In this document: one piece after another, positions 1 through 8,212 of the stretch
How the letters are laid out: each line of letters begins with the position of its first letter
How positions within the stretch are numbered: the first letter of the stretch is position 1
Assembly: GCA_030430075.1 (NCBI GenBank)
Contig: JAUIGN010000004.1
Coordinates: 1-64,000 of the forward strand
Direction: 5' to 3'
Source: a bacterium
GTDB taxonomy: Bacteria > Planctomycetota > Planctomycetia > Pirellulales > Pirellulaceae
Length of the DNA: 64,000 nt
The notes under the pieces: generated by a model
What the model was told of the DNA's origin: nothing
What the model saw: only the letters and a program-made list of their open reading frames with translations
Database searches by the model: none
Program-made: the position numbers and the translations under genes

Positions 1-286
1 TCCTAAGCGATGGCGAGCTCCTGCGTGGATTCGTTGACAAACGCCCCATCTCTCCCTTCTCACCTCGTTGCCGTTCCGCATCCCTGGCGAACGCACCCTG
101 AAAAACTACGAACGTCTTCCTACGCCCGCACCGGGCGACCCGGCGGCCCCCAAACGGCCCGGAAAAACCACGCCGACGCGGACCGGGCGGGGATGGCCGA
201 GAGCCAAGCGAATCTCGACCACCAGGTGGGCTATTCGAGGGTAATGGGGTAATCTTGTACCGGTGGCCAACACCACGGTTCGTCGC
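1..286. other. No supported gene at window start
   Basis: I see no convincing gene here. A short open frame on the plus strand (10-252) has an unstructured, Pro/Arg-rich translation typical of chance frames in GC-rich DNA. The TAA at 4-6 could be the end of a gene starting before the window, which cannot be judged. Confidence 0.4.
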
Positions 287-465
287 GGGCCTCCCGACCT
301 GCTCGGCGCAGGATTCCCGATCTGCTCGTCGCAGGGCTCCCAACCTGCTCGGCGCAGGGCTCCCGACGTGCTCGGCGCGGGTCTCAGACGTGCTCGGCGC
401 GGGTCTCCCGACCTGCTCGGCGCGGGTCTCCCGACCCCGCCGAAACCGCCGACCGCAGGTCTCCC
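287..465 (+). repeat. Dispersed GGTCTCC repeat, copy A (amplified)
   Basis: About seven degenerate head-to-tail units of 23-24 bp (pattern CTCCCGACCTGCTCGGCGCGG) are followed by one cap segment with CGACCCCGCCGAAACCGCC and GACCGCAGGTCTCC. The same cap occurs at 1482, 12152, 24345, 33800 and 48692. The array is open in more than one plus frame, so a naive gene caller would extend rsmE upstream through it. Bases 466-629 hold only the rsmE 5' region. Confidence 0.9.
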
Positions 466-629
466 ACGCTTCCCAACCTAAGCAATCTAAGTTCTTTCAT
501 AAAAGCACCTTACAGCCATTTTGCCCGACCGGACCGGGCCGCAGCGGACCGGACGAGCGCCTGCGACCGGCGTTTACCGCCTGGTGGAACCCCACCCCGG
601 AAAGATTGCACACGAGAGAGGATCAGCCG

Positions 630-1343
630 ATGTCGCAACGCTTTTTCGTCGCGTCACCGATTCACGGAGACCAGGCTGAACTGACCTCGACCGAGGCCCA
701 GCATGCGTCCAAGGTCATGCGTTGCCGCGTCGGCGATCAGGTGACACTATTCGACGACAGTGGTGCTGAATTCTCTGCCGAGATTACGCACATCGACCGC
801 ACCAAGGTGCGCTTGCAGGTGGGCGAACGCCGACCGGTCGACCGCGAACTGCCCGTCCGGTTGACGCTCGGCGTGGCGCTCCCCAAGGGGGATCGGCAGC
901 GGTGGCTGGTCGAGAAAGGGGTGGAATTGGGTGTCGCTCGGCTCGTCCCGCTGATCACGGAGCGTGGTGTGGCCCAGCCGAGTGCTAAGGCGCTGGACCG
1001 GTTGCGGCGAGCGGTGGTGGAAGCCTCCAAGCAGTGTGGCCGTAACCGCTTGATGCAGATCGCCGAACCGGCCTCGGTGGCCGACTATTGCCGGATGGTG
1101 CCGCGGGAGAGTTGCCGCTTTCTGGCAAGCCCCGGCGGTCGGCCATGGCCCGCCGAACTGCCCCGCGGGACCGGGTCGGAAGTGGCCGCCTGCATTGGAC
1201 CGGAAGGTGGGCTGACTGCCGAAGAAGAAGCCGCGGCGGTCGGCCAGGCGTGGACTCCGGTCAGCTTGGGTCAACGGATTCTGCGGATCGAAACCGCGGC
1301 CATTGCCGTCGCTGCGGTTGTGGCAGTCCAGGCGGACTCGTGA
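630..1343 (+). CDS. rsmE: 16S rRNA (uracil(1498)-N3)-methyltransferase
   Basis: 237 aa, the usual RsmE length. RsmE methylates N3 of U1498 in 16S rRNA using S-adenosylmethionine. The start begins MSQRFFVASPI, followed by a PUA-like N-terminal domain (about residues 1-70) and a SPOUT methyltransferase domain. The SPOUT knot signatures near the C-terminus are visible: CIGPEGGLTAEE and then LGQRILRIETA. The ATG at 630 is preferred over an open frame reaching back to 255, because the upstream part is translated repeat DNA. The stop TGA lies inside a 17-bp tandem repeat. The gene sits between two inverted copies of the dispersed repeat. Family assignment is confident. Confidence 0.95.
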   Translation: MSQRFFVASPIHGDQAELTSTEAQHASKVMRCRVGDQVTLFDDSGAEFSAEITHIDRTKVRLQVGERRPVDRELPVRLTLGVALPKGDRQRWLVEKGVELGVARLVPLITERGVAQPSAKALDRLRRAVVEASKQCGRNRLMQIAEPASVADYCRMVPRESCRFLASPGGRPWPAELPRGTGSEVAACIGPEGGLTAEEEAAAVGQAWTPVSLGQRILRIETAAIAVAAVVAVQADS

Positions 1344-1373
1344 GACCGTCGAATAAGTGAGACCGCCGAATAA
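1340..1373 (+). repeat. 17-bp tandem duplication at the rsmE stop
   Basis: Two copies of GTGAGACCGYCGAATAA, one base different, at 1340-1356 and 1357-1373. The first copy contains the rsmE stop codon, and each copy adds further in-frame or near stops. Confidence 0.85.
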
Positions 1374-1481
1374 GACTGGATGGTCGCGATGTGACATGCC
1401 TGGCGGGTCTGCACATGTTTGGGGAGCGACCCGGATGTTGGTCCGCGACCGGTTGGATTTGGCCTTGCCGCGACTGGGATT

Positions 1482-1619
1482 GGAGACCTTCGGTCAGCGG
1501 TTTCGGCGGGGTCGGGAGACCCGCGCCGAGCACGTTGAGAGACCCGCGCCGAGCACGTTGGGAGACCTGCGCCGAGCACGTCGGGAGATCCGCACCGAGC
1601 GGGGTCGGCGGTTTCGACG
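1482..1619 (-). repeat. Dispersed GGTCTCC repeat, copy B (inverted)
   Basis: Reverse-oriented copy of the element at 287-465. Reading plus strand it begins GGAGACCTTCGGTCAGCGG, then GGCGGGGTCGGGAGACC, then about four 23-24 bp units built on CCGCGCCGAGCACG. Together with copy A it forms a large inverted pair around rsmE. It lies between convergent gene ends (rsmE and the minus-strand gene ending at 1629). Confidence 0.88.
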
Positions 1620-1628
1620 GGCCTCAGT

Positions 1629-2171
1629 CTATTCGGTCTCGTCCTCGGCCGACTCCTTCTCGATCGTGCCGAACAAGTGGCCGCCGACCTCGCCGTGGCT
1701 CCAGGTGCCCGCATACTTGTTGCGGTAGATCACCACCCGCGCGCTGAAGGTGCCCATGCCGGGAATCGTGAAATCGGTCAACGTGATGACGGGGGTCGTG
1801 CCGGCCCATTGCACATCAAGGGGCAAGGGGACTTCAACATCCTTGTCGCCGTACTTGATCCGAGTCGTGAACGCCCAGGTGTCACCCTGGGGCAGCTTCT
1901 TGACGCTACGAATGGTGTACTCTTCCTTGCGGAGCGGGCCCTCCTTGCCCAAGATCGTAAAGTTCCCCACCAGCTTGACGTTGGACAACTTGTCTTCAAA
2001 TTGCTTGAACAGCATCTGTTGCTGCGTGTCTGCCTTTTGGTCCCCAGCATCGGCCTGTGCTCCATCGGCCTGTGCTCCATCGGCCGGTGGCGCCGCGACG
2101 CACTGGGTGGCTCCCCATCCGGTTACCGAAACCATCAACGCGATCAGGGTGGACGCGATTCGAATCTTCAT
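1629..2171 (-). CDS. Small secreted protein of unknown function
   Basis: 180 aa beginning MKIRIASTLIALMVSVTGW, a clear Sec signal peptide likely cut after the CVAA region. A short linker contains ADGAQ repeats, encoded by a 15-bp tandem duplication at 2051-2080. The rest (about residues 55-175) is a beta-rich domain with phrases such as KLVGNFTI, WAFTTRIKYGDKDVEVPLPL and NKYAGTWSHG, suggesting a lipocalin-like or ligand-binding beta structure; this is inference from the pattern only. The open frame extends to 2426, but the signal peptide fixes the start at 2171. I do not recognise a named family. It is followed upstream (minus strand) by a sugar-isomerase-like gene. Confidence 0.8.
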   Translation of the reverse strand: MKIRIASTLIALMVSVTGWGATQCVAAPPADGAQADGAQADAGDQKADTQQQMLFKQFEDKLSNVKLVGNFTILGKEGPLRKEEYTIRSVKKLPQGDTWAFTTRIKYGDKDVEVPLPLDVQWAGTTPVITLTDFTIPGMGTFSARVVIYRNKYAGTWSHGEVGGHLFGTIEKESAEDETE

Positions 2172-2322
2172 CGTCTGCTCCTCGGTGCTGTTCCGCGATT
2201 GGCTGCCCGTTATCGTATTCGCCGTTCCAGGCAGGGGCAACCAAGTCTCGCTCGCCCGCTCGCCCGGGGCTTTCTCCCGATCGCCGTGGGGCGGCGAATC
2301 GACCGCGCTGCCGGCGGCTCCG

Positions 2323-3105
2323 TTAGAGATTTCGCAAGTACTGAATTGCCTGACCGATCTCCGCCGGCGGGTCCTCGGCATGTTCCCGTTCGACGGAGAA
2401 ATAGCCCCGGTAATTGTGTTCTTCAAGGACGCCGATCAGTTCCGGAAAATCGACGGAGCCCCTTCCCAGGGGCGTCTCGAGACCACGCCCTCGAGCCAGG
2501 TCACGCACCGCGTCTTTGGCGTGGACATGCGTGACGTACGTTCCCAAAGCGTGGATTGCGTCGTGGGCCGAAAACCCGTTAATGATCAGGTTGCCCGGGT
2601 CGAAGGCGACCGAAAGTGATCCCGGCGGGAGGGCCTCGATCAGGCGGGCCAGATCCTGGCCATCTTCGGTGCCGGTTTCCGCCGCCAGGCAGGCACCGAC
2701 ACGTTGCCCGTAGTTTCCCAAGTCGCTGAGGACCTCCTGCAACGTCTGCCAACCGGGCGCCTCATCCGAATCCGGGACACGTCCGATCTGGTTGACGACC
2801 ACCGAGCTCCCCAGGTCGTAGGCGAATTGCATGGCTTCCTTGGTCGCCTGAACGCGACGATCAAGGTCCTGCAGCGCGTCGTAGCCCCGGCGCGTCGGGA
2901 AGCGGACGGCACACACTCGTAGATTGTGGTCCTCCAGCGTCTTGCGAAGCTGGCGGAGGCCGGTCCGCGTGAACTCGCTTGGTTTGAGTTGGCTCCGGGC
3001 ATCCACCTCGACGGCGTCGGCACCCAGTTTTGCTGCCATCAGCAACGCTTTCTTGAACGGGAGCCGCAAATTGGTCAGTTGGATTCCAACGCGTAGCTGG
3101 GGCAC
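2323..3105 (-). CDS. Sugar phosphate isomerase/epimerase-like TIM barrel protein
   Basis: 260 aa with the pattern of the xylose-isomerase-like TIM-barrel family (AP endonuclease 2 fold). Visible features are RVGIQLTNLRLPFKKAL at the N-terminus, GADAVEVDA (first metal-side strand), the AAETGTEDG strand, LSVAFDPGNLI, THVHAKDA (metal ligand His) and a final YFSVEREHAEDP with the catalytic-side Glu. Such proteins isomerise or epimerise sugars or cleave related substrates, and the substrate cannot be read from sequence. The GTG at 3105 is chosen because it follows an AAGGGA ribosome site and starts at the first barrel strand; an upstream GTG at 3162 in the same frame would add 19 unconserved-looking residues. 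Confidence 0.85.
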   Translation of the reverse strand: MPQLRVGIQLTNLRLPFKKALLMAAKLGADAVEVDARSQLKPSEFTRTGLRQLRKTLEDHNLRVCAVRFPTRRGYDALQDLDRRVQATKEAMQFAYDLGSSVVVNQIGRVPDSDEAPGWQTLQEVLSDLGNYGQRVGACLAAETGTEDGQDLARLIEALPPGSLSVAFDPGNLIINGFSAHDAIHALGTYVTHVHAKDAVRDLARGRGLETPLGRGSVDFPELIGVLEEHNYRGYFSVEREHAEDPPAEIGQAIQYLRNL

Positions 3106-3365
3106 AGTGGTCGATCCCTTCGAGAGTGGTGGAAGTCGGGTTGGTTGTGGCGCGTCTGACACCAGACACTCATTCTAGCCGCCAGCCGGCCTGCGCAAAC
3201 GGACGGCACCAGGGTGCGCGACGACGCCTCCGCCGGCCGAGTCGGAGTGTGCTCGTTTGCCCCTCCGCAGAATCGCTGCCGGGGCGCACCAGTGGAGGTT
3301 GATCGCACCGGTTGGTAGAGTGGCGGTCTGTTGCCTGTCAGATCCTCCCCGCTTCGGGTGCCTTC

Positions 3366-4169
3366 ATGTTGCTTGCCGACGTCTGTCAGTTTCTCAACGA
3401 TTTTGCCCCCCCAGGCCTCGCGGAAGATTGGGACAACGTGGGGCTGCTGGTCGGCGACGCCTCGCGACGGGTCGAGAGGATCATGACCTGCCTGACCGTC
3501 ACGCCGGACAGTGCCGCCGAGGCCGTACGTGCCGAGGCGGACCTGATCGTCACCCATCATCCGCTCCCCTTTCGTCCACTCAAGCGGCTGACCACGGAGA
3601 CCGTGCCAGGACGCTTGTTGTTGCAGTTGATTGAGTCTTCGATTGCCATTTACAGCCCGCACACCGCTTTTGACTCGGCGGCCGCCGGGATCAACCAGCG
3701 GTTGGCGGAGGGGCTGGGACTGGAAGGGATCCAGCCGCTCGTGCCGCACGCCGACGAAGGGTCGGGTGATGTGCCCGGTCTGCTGGGAGCGGGCCGATTT
3801 GGAATCCTGCCGGCTGCCCGCGAGCTGGCGGACGTTGCCCAGCAACTGAAGCGAAATCTGGATGTGGCCGGGCTCCATCAGGTTGGGGCAGGCGCCAGGT
3901 CGATCCATCGAATTGCGGTCGCCTGTGGAAGTGCCGGAGAGTTCCTCGGCCCGGCCCGCAGCCAGGAATGTGACCTGCTGGTGACCGGAGAGACGACGTT
4001 CCACACCTGTCTGGAAGCCGAGTCGACCGGTGTGGCCTTGCTCCTGCCGGGCCATTACGCCAGTGAGCGGTTTGCCGTCGAACAACTGGCCCAGCGGCTG
4101 GCAGAAGAGTTTCAGGAACTCACCATCTGGGCCAGCAGCGACGAGCACGATCCGCTGCAATGGGTCTGA
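3366..4169 (+). CDS. NIF3/YbgI-family dinuclear metal-binding protein
   Basis: 267 aa, typical for the short NIF3-like family. Key residues: EDWDNVGLLVGD near residues 20-31, the metal-binding THHP motif (His64, His65), SPHTAFD in the middle, and the C-terminal metal ligands in GHYASERFAVE. The family forms toroidal hexamers with a dinuclear metal site; its biochemical role is unsettled, with proposals around GTP cyclohydrolase-like and DNA/RNA metabolism functions. The start ATG at 3366 begins MLLADVCQFL, matching the family N-terminus; an earlier in-frame ATG at 3312 would add 18 residues. Confidence 0.92.
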   Translation: MLLADVCQFLNDFAPPGLAEDWDNVGLLVGDASRRVERIMTCLTVTPDSAAEAVRAEADLIVTHHPLPFRPLKRLTTETVPGRLLLQLIESSIAIYSPHTAFDSAAAGINQRLAEGLGLEGIQPLVPHADEGSGDVPGLLGAGRFGILPAARELADVAQQLKRNLDVAGLHQVGAGARSIHRIAVACGSAGEFLGPARSQECDLLVTGETTFHTCLEAESTGVALLLPGHYASERFAVEQLAQRLAEEFQELTIWASSDEHDPLQWV

Positions 4170-4304
4170 TTCGCCTTCGACGGGCGATGCCATGTGCTGC
4201 GAGGCGTTTGGCATCGCGGGCCGTTTGCTGCGGCCCGACAGGCGACGATTGCGACCGTCGTGTTTCGCGATCTTGGGGACCTGCGAAGCGCGGCGCCGTT
4301 GGGT

Positions 4305-4310
4305 TACAAT
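4305..4310 (+). promoter_or_regulatory. -10 box suggesting a leaderless mRNA
   Basis: TACAAT lies 7 nt before the ATG at 4318, preceded by TGGG (extended -10-like). Usual spacing would put the transcription start at about 4317-4318, so the HAD gene mRNA would be leaderless. No good -35 is visible. Confidence 0.4.
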
Positions 4311-4317
4311 TCGAGCC

Positions 4318-4995
4318 ATGCATACACTTCTCTTTGACATTGACGGAACGTTGGTGAACACGGGCGGCGCGGGTGGCGCGGCGTTGACCGGCTGCTTTTG
4401 CGACGAGTTCAACATTGCCGAGCCCGCCAGCGTGGCCTTTAGTGGGCGAACCGATCGGGCGATCGCCACGAACCTCTTCGAAGAGCACGGCATTGAGGAC
4501 TCGGAAGAAAACTGGCAACGTTTGCGGTCCGGCTATCTAGCTCGGCTGGGCCACGAATTGCCCCGTCGGCAGGGGTGTGTTCTCCCGGGCGTCCTTGAAT
4601 TGCTGGAACGCGTGCGGACGTTGGAACACGTGGCCGTCGGTCTGCTGACCGGGAACCTGGCCAAGGGTGCCGAAATCAAGCTCGATTATTACCGGCTCGA
4701 TGCTCATTTTGCGTTTGGCGGCTACGGTGATGTTCACCGCAGCCGCGACGATGTTGCCCGCTCGGCCATCGACGCGGCACGCGAGCATCTGGGCGATCGA
4801 TTTCGGGAAGACCGGGTGTGGGTCATTGGCGACACGCCCCACGACGTCTCCTGCGCCCGGGCGGTCAATGCCAGGGTGCTGGCCGTCGCGACCGGCATTC
4901 ATCCCAGCGAGGAACTGGCTGCCTCGCTGCCCGACGAGCTGCGCGACGATCTCTCCAACACGGATCAGATCCAACGGCTCTTACTGGGGTCGTGA
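4318..4995 (+). CDS. HAD-superfamily hydrolase (phosphatase)
   Basis: 225 aa. All HAD motifs are visible: motif I FDIDGTLVNTGG (nucleophile Asp7, acid/base Asp9), motif II LLTGN, a Lys in the LAKGAEIK region, and motif IV VIGDTPHDVSCARA. The cap is a helical type similar to phosphoglycolate phosphatases. It probably hydrolyses a small phosphorylated metabolite; the exact substrate is unknown. The ATG at 4318 is chosen because motif I normally begins within about 10 residues of the start; the longer open frame upstream overlaps the NIF3 gene. A TACAAT box sits just before the start. Confidence 0.9.
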   Translation: MHTLLFDIDGTLVNTGGAGGAALTGCFCDEFNIAEPASVAFSGRTDRAIATNLFEEHGIEDSEENWQRLRSGYLARLGHELPRRQGCVLPGVLELLERVRTLEHVAVGLLTGNLAKGAEIKLDYYRLDAHFAFGGYGDVHRSRDDVARSAIDAAREHLGDRFREDRVWVIGDTPHDVSCARAVNARVLAVATGIHPSEELAASLPDELRDDLSNTDQIQRLLLGS

Positions 4996-5236
4996 TCGGC
5001 GGGGCCCGCGGGTCGGCGGCGCGACCGCCGATCGCTTTCCTTCCGGCTGGTTGAACCGCGGGCGAAGCCCCTCAATAATGCGGCACCGAACGCATGGCGA
5101 CGCACTCCGCCTTCCCCGGCGATGCCTCGCGCATTGATCACGTCGGTGCCGCACGCGCATCCCGGTCTCGACCACGACCCCGTTCCGCGGCCGCGCAGCC
5201 GCCAGTTCCCGATGCCTCGGAGTTAGAAAGCATGCC

Positions 5237-6349
5237 ATGGGCAAATTGATCAAGTCTCTCCCCAAGCCGAGCGTTCTGTTGCTGTTCCTGCCCGTCGCCA
5301 TCGTTCTGCAGTTGATGCATGTCGACGGCCTCCCCCTGTTCCTGGTGTCCGGGCTGGGGATCCTCGGTACGGTGACCCTGATCGGCAAAGCGACGGAAGA
5401 AGTGGCCATCTACACCGGGCCGCTGTGGGGAGGGTTGCTGAACGCTACGTTTGGCAACGTGACCGAATTGATCATTGCCATGATCGCGCTCACCAAGGGG
5501 CCCTCGATGTATCCAATCGTGCTGGGATCGATCGCCGGTTCGATCCTGGGCAACTTGCTGCTGGTGTTGGGAGGCGCCATGGTTTACGGCGGCATGAAAT
5601 TCCAGATCCAGCGGATTTCAAAAACGGGTGCCAACGTCAACCTGGGCATGCTCTGGGTCGTCTTGATCACGCTGATGGTTCCCAGCCTCGTGCACATCGC
5701 CTATCACGTGAATCCGGAAGCCTTTCCCGAGCTGACGGCTGCTTCCGCCGATCTGATGGTCGAAGAGCTTTCGATCGTGGCCGCCATCATGTTGCTGGTG
5801 CTCTACGGCCTGGGACTGATCTTTTCGTTCCGCACGCACCGCTACCTGCTGATGCCTGACGCCGACCACGGGGAAACGGCCGAGTGGTCGGTGAAGACGT
5901 CCGTCATCATGTTGCTTTCCGCAACCCTGATGGTCGCCTATTTGAGTGAAGCGTTTGTCAGTTCGATCGAGCACCTCAAAGAGTCCGGAACGATTGCCAT
6001 GAGCGAGATGTTCATCGGCGTGATTGTCGTGGCGGTGGTCGGGAATGCGGCCGAAGGGATGGTCGCTGTCTGGGTGGCTCGGGAGGACAAGATGGAACTC
6101 TCATTTCAGATCGCCATGGGGTCCTGCCTGCAAGTGGCCCTGATGGTGGCGCCGGTGTTGGTGCTGACGTCGTATTTCCTCGGCGACCTGATGACGCTGG
6201 CCTTCGATCCGTTCATTCTCATGTCGTTGGCCGCGGCCACCGCGATCGCCTCGGCGTCGTTGGCCGACGGCGAATCCAACTGGCTGGAAGGCACGATGTT
6301 CCTGGTCGTGTACCTCTTCTTTGCCATGGTGTTCTGGTTTCATCCGTGA
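5237..6349 (+). CDS. CaCA-family Ca2+/H+ antiporter (CAX type)
   Basis: 370 aa with about 11 hydrophobic segments. It exports Ca2+ in exchange for protons across the inner membrane. The two family signature repeats are clear: GNVTELIIA (residues 73-81, Glu77) and GNAAEGMVA (269-277, Glu273), which supply the ion-binding acidic residues of the alpha-repeats. An acidic, more hydrophilic break lies between the two halves (around MPDADHGE). Upstream 4996-5236 shows no gene; I see no recognisable riboswitch there. CaxA/VCX assignment is confident at family level. Confidence 0.95.
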   Translation: MGKLIKSLPKPSVLLLFLPVAIVLQLMHVDGLPLFLVSGLGILGTVTLIGKATEEVAIYTGPLWGGLLNATFGNVTELIIAMIALTKGPSMYPIVLGSIAGSILGNLLLVLGGAMVYGGMKFQIQRISKTGANVNLGMLWVVLITLMVPSLVHIAYHVNPEAFPELTAASADLMVEELSIVAAIMLLVLYGLGLIFSFRTHRYLLMPDADHGETAEWSVKTSVIMLLSATLMVAYLSEAFVSSIEHLKESGTIAMSEMFIGVIVVAVVGNAAEGMVAVWVAREDKMELSFQIAMGSCLQVALMVAPVLVLTSYFLGDLMTLAFDPFILMSLAAATAIASASLADGESNWLEGTMFLVVYLFFAMVFWFHP

Positions 6350-6510
6350 TTTGGCGGCGCCGGCAAGGTAAGCTGGAGATCGGCAGACTGCCGTCCCTGG
6401 TGCCGCTTGGCCGATCACGGGGGCAAGCCAGGGTGGCCTGCCTTGCCGGCCCAGCGAGGGGGCCGCGGTGAAGCTTGCCGTGACGGAACCCGACGCCGCG
6501 CCGACGAGCT

Positions 6511-6631
6511 GCAATCTGGCAGACTGCAATCTGGCAGACGTAGCGACGATGCATGTGGCGAACCGTACCATGTCCAACGCGTGCGATCGATGGGCCCAAC
6601 GCGTGCGATCGATGGGCCCAACGCGTGCGAT
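6511..6631 (+). repeat. Two short tandem repeats before a secreted-protein gene
   Basis: A 15-bp unit GCAATCTGGCAGACK is duplicated at 6511-6540. A 22-bp unit beginning CCAACGCGTGCGATCGATGG is present 2.6 times at 6574-6631, ending directly before the ribosome site of the next gene. Each copy of the second unit carries the self-complementary CGATCG and GGGCCC cores. Confidence 0.88.
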
Positions 6632-6646
6632 GAAAGGAGCTTGCTG

Positions 6647-7228
6647 GTGAACGACTGTCCGGGAAACGCGCTTCGCCCATGGATCATGCTTGCCGCCGCG
6701 CTCTGCCTGACCGGGCCGCTGGCGGCGCAGCCAGCGGCAGCGCCGCGTGATGCCGCCGAACCGACCGCGGGTGAAGCCGAGAAGCTTCGCGCGCAGCGTC
6801 TCATGCCCGCGCCCCTCGATACGATCGAATCGAACCTGCGGGACTTGGAGGAGAACGGCTTGCTGACGGTCGTGAGCGGCAGGCAGAAGTTCATCAACGA
6901 CGGCCAGGATCAGGCGATTGTCTGGACGATCCGCGCCAATCGGCTGCTAACTTGCCGCTACATCATGATGCAGATCGAAGACTTCAGCGACGTTCGCTTC
7001 TATAAGACGCTGGGAAAGGACAGGAACACACCGTCGCTGCATGAGGTCCATTCCAAGCTGCTGTATTATTCGCCCAGCCTGGAAGACCGGGCCGCCGGCA
7101 GCGGCCTGTTTGCCCGCGATGACACGTTCCAGGTTTGGATTTACCTTGATCCCGTCGAGGCGAGGAAGATCCGTAGTCTGCAGGCGGATCAAGCCGTCTT
7201 TCGTGCACCCCGCCGTAGACCGCGATGA
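6647..7228 (+). CDS. Secreted protein of unknown function
   Basis: 193 aa starting from GTG at 6647 (AAAGGAG at 6633-6639, 8 nt before it). The N-terminus NALRPWIMLAAALCLTGPLAAQP is a signal peptide. The mature part has a mixed alpha/beta composition with phrases DTIESNLRDLEENG, IVWTIRANRLLTCRYIMMQIEDF and DDTFQVWIYLDPVEA. I recognise no family. The C-terminus is short and Arg-rich (FRAPRRRPR). Tandem repeats end just upstream. The downstream minus-strand purQ gene is convergent. Confidence 0.75.
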   Translation: MNDCPGNALRPWIMLAAALCLTGPLAAQPAAAPRDAAEPTAGEAEKLRAQRLMPAPLDTIESNLRDLEENGLLTVVSGRQKFINDGQDQAIVWTIRANRLLTCRYIMMQIEDFSDVRFYKTLGKDRNTPSLHEVHSKLLYYSPSLEDRAAGSGLFARDDTFQVWIYLDPVEARKIRSLQADQAVFRAPRRRPR

Positions 7229-7334
7229 CCGGGCGGTCCAATCCACCACGAGCTGTCCGCGCCATGCGTTGCGCGACGATTCGCTCGGCGCTCCACGCAG
7301 CCGCCCACCGGCTGACATTTGATCCTGGCTCGGG

Positions 7335-8156
7335 CTATGACTGTGTCTGCAGCGAGTCCGCAAAGTAGTGGACGGCGTTGCGGAAGATGGCCAGCCCGTC
7401 GCCATCTTCACGCCGGTCGATCCGCGTCCATCGCGGATGATGGGTGTGCTCGATGTACCGTTCCGGGTGCGGCATCAGCCCGAAGACTCGCCCGGAAGGA
7501 TCGCAAACGCCGGCCACGTTGGCTTCCGAGCCGTTGGGGTTGTGGGGGAACGGTACCGGCGTGTCGAGATCCGTCTCGCAACCCGCGGCGGCCGGTGCCG
7601 GTGCGGCGTAGCGGAGAACCAGTTGCCCGCGATCGGCCAGTGCGTTCCGCACTGGGGCATTCGAAGTGACAAATTTCCCTTCCGCATGGGCAATCGGCAG
7701 ATACATCGATTCCACGCCGCGCAGAAAAACACAGGCGGTTCCGGCGGGGACCAACTGCACCCAGCGATCCTCGAAACGCCCCGAATCATTCCAGGTCAGC
7801 GTCGCGGGCGGCGCGCCGTCAGCGTGGTCCAGAAGCAGCCCGGACTTGAGGAGAACCTGGAAGCCGTTGCAAATTCCCAGAATCAACTTCTCCGCCGCCT
7901 TGAATTCGTGCAGCACATCATCCAGATGATGTCGTATCTGGTTGGCCAGGATGCGACCGGCGGCGATGTCGTCACCGTAGGAAAAACCGCCGGGCAGGCA
8001 AAGGATCTGGAACGCGTTGGGCAGCCGCCGGTCTTCCAGTAAACGATTGATGTGCACCAGCTCGGTCTCTGCCCCGGCGCGTTCGAAGGCGAAGGCCGTC
8101 TCCTGGTCACAATTGGTGCCCGGTGCTCGCAGGATGAGGACGCGTGGGGTTGCCAT
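7335..8156 (-). CDS. purQ: Phosphoribosylformylglycinamidine synthase, glutaminase subunit
   Basis: 273 aa class I glutamine amidotransferase. It releases ammonia from glutamine for the FGAR-to-FGAM step of purine synthesis, working with PurL and PurS parts. The catalytic triad is visible: Cys96 in ILGICNGFQ, His230 and Glu232 in PHPERY. The N-terminus VLILRAPGTNCDQET is typical of PurQ. The gene follows purL on the minus strand with a 56-nt gap, so the two are probably co-transcribed. There is no strong ribosome site before the ATG. Confidence 0.96.
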   Translation of the reverse strand: MATPRVLILRAPGTNCDQETAFAFERAGAETELVHINRLLEDRRLPNAFQILCLPGGFSYGDDIAAGRILANQIRHHLDDVLHEFKAAEKLILGICNGFQVLLKSGLLLDHADGAPPATLTWNDSGRFEDRWVQLVPAGTACVFLRGVESMYLPIAHAEGKFVTSNAPVRNALADRGQLVLRYAAPAPAAAGCETDLDTPVPFPHNPNGSEANVAGVCDPSGRVFGLMPHPERYIEHTHHPRWTRIDRREDGDGLAIFRNAVHYFADSLQTQS

Positions 8157-8212
8157 AGTTGGGCCCTTGGAACGAATTGAATCAGGATTTCAGGCGGGGG
8201 GCAGGGCGGCGA

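Noticed and set aside
255-629. 125-codon N-terminal extension of RsmE
   Set aside because: This part is translated repeat DNA; RsmE has its normal length from 630.
3075-4493. 472-codon minus-strand frame
   Set aside because: Overlaps the NIF3-like and HAD genes on the opposite strand, both with intact motifs.
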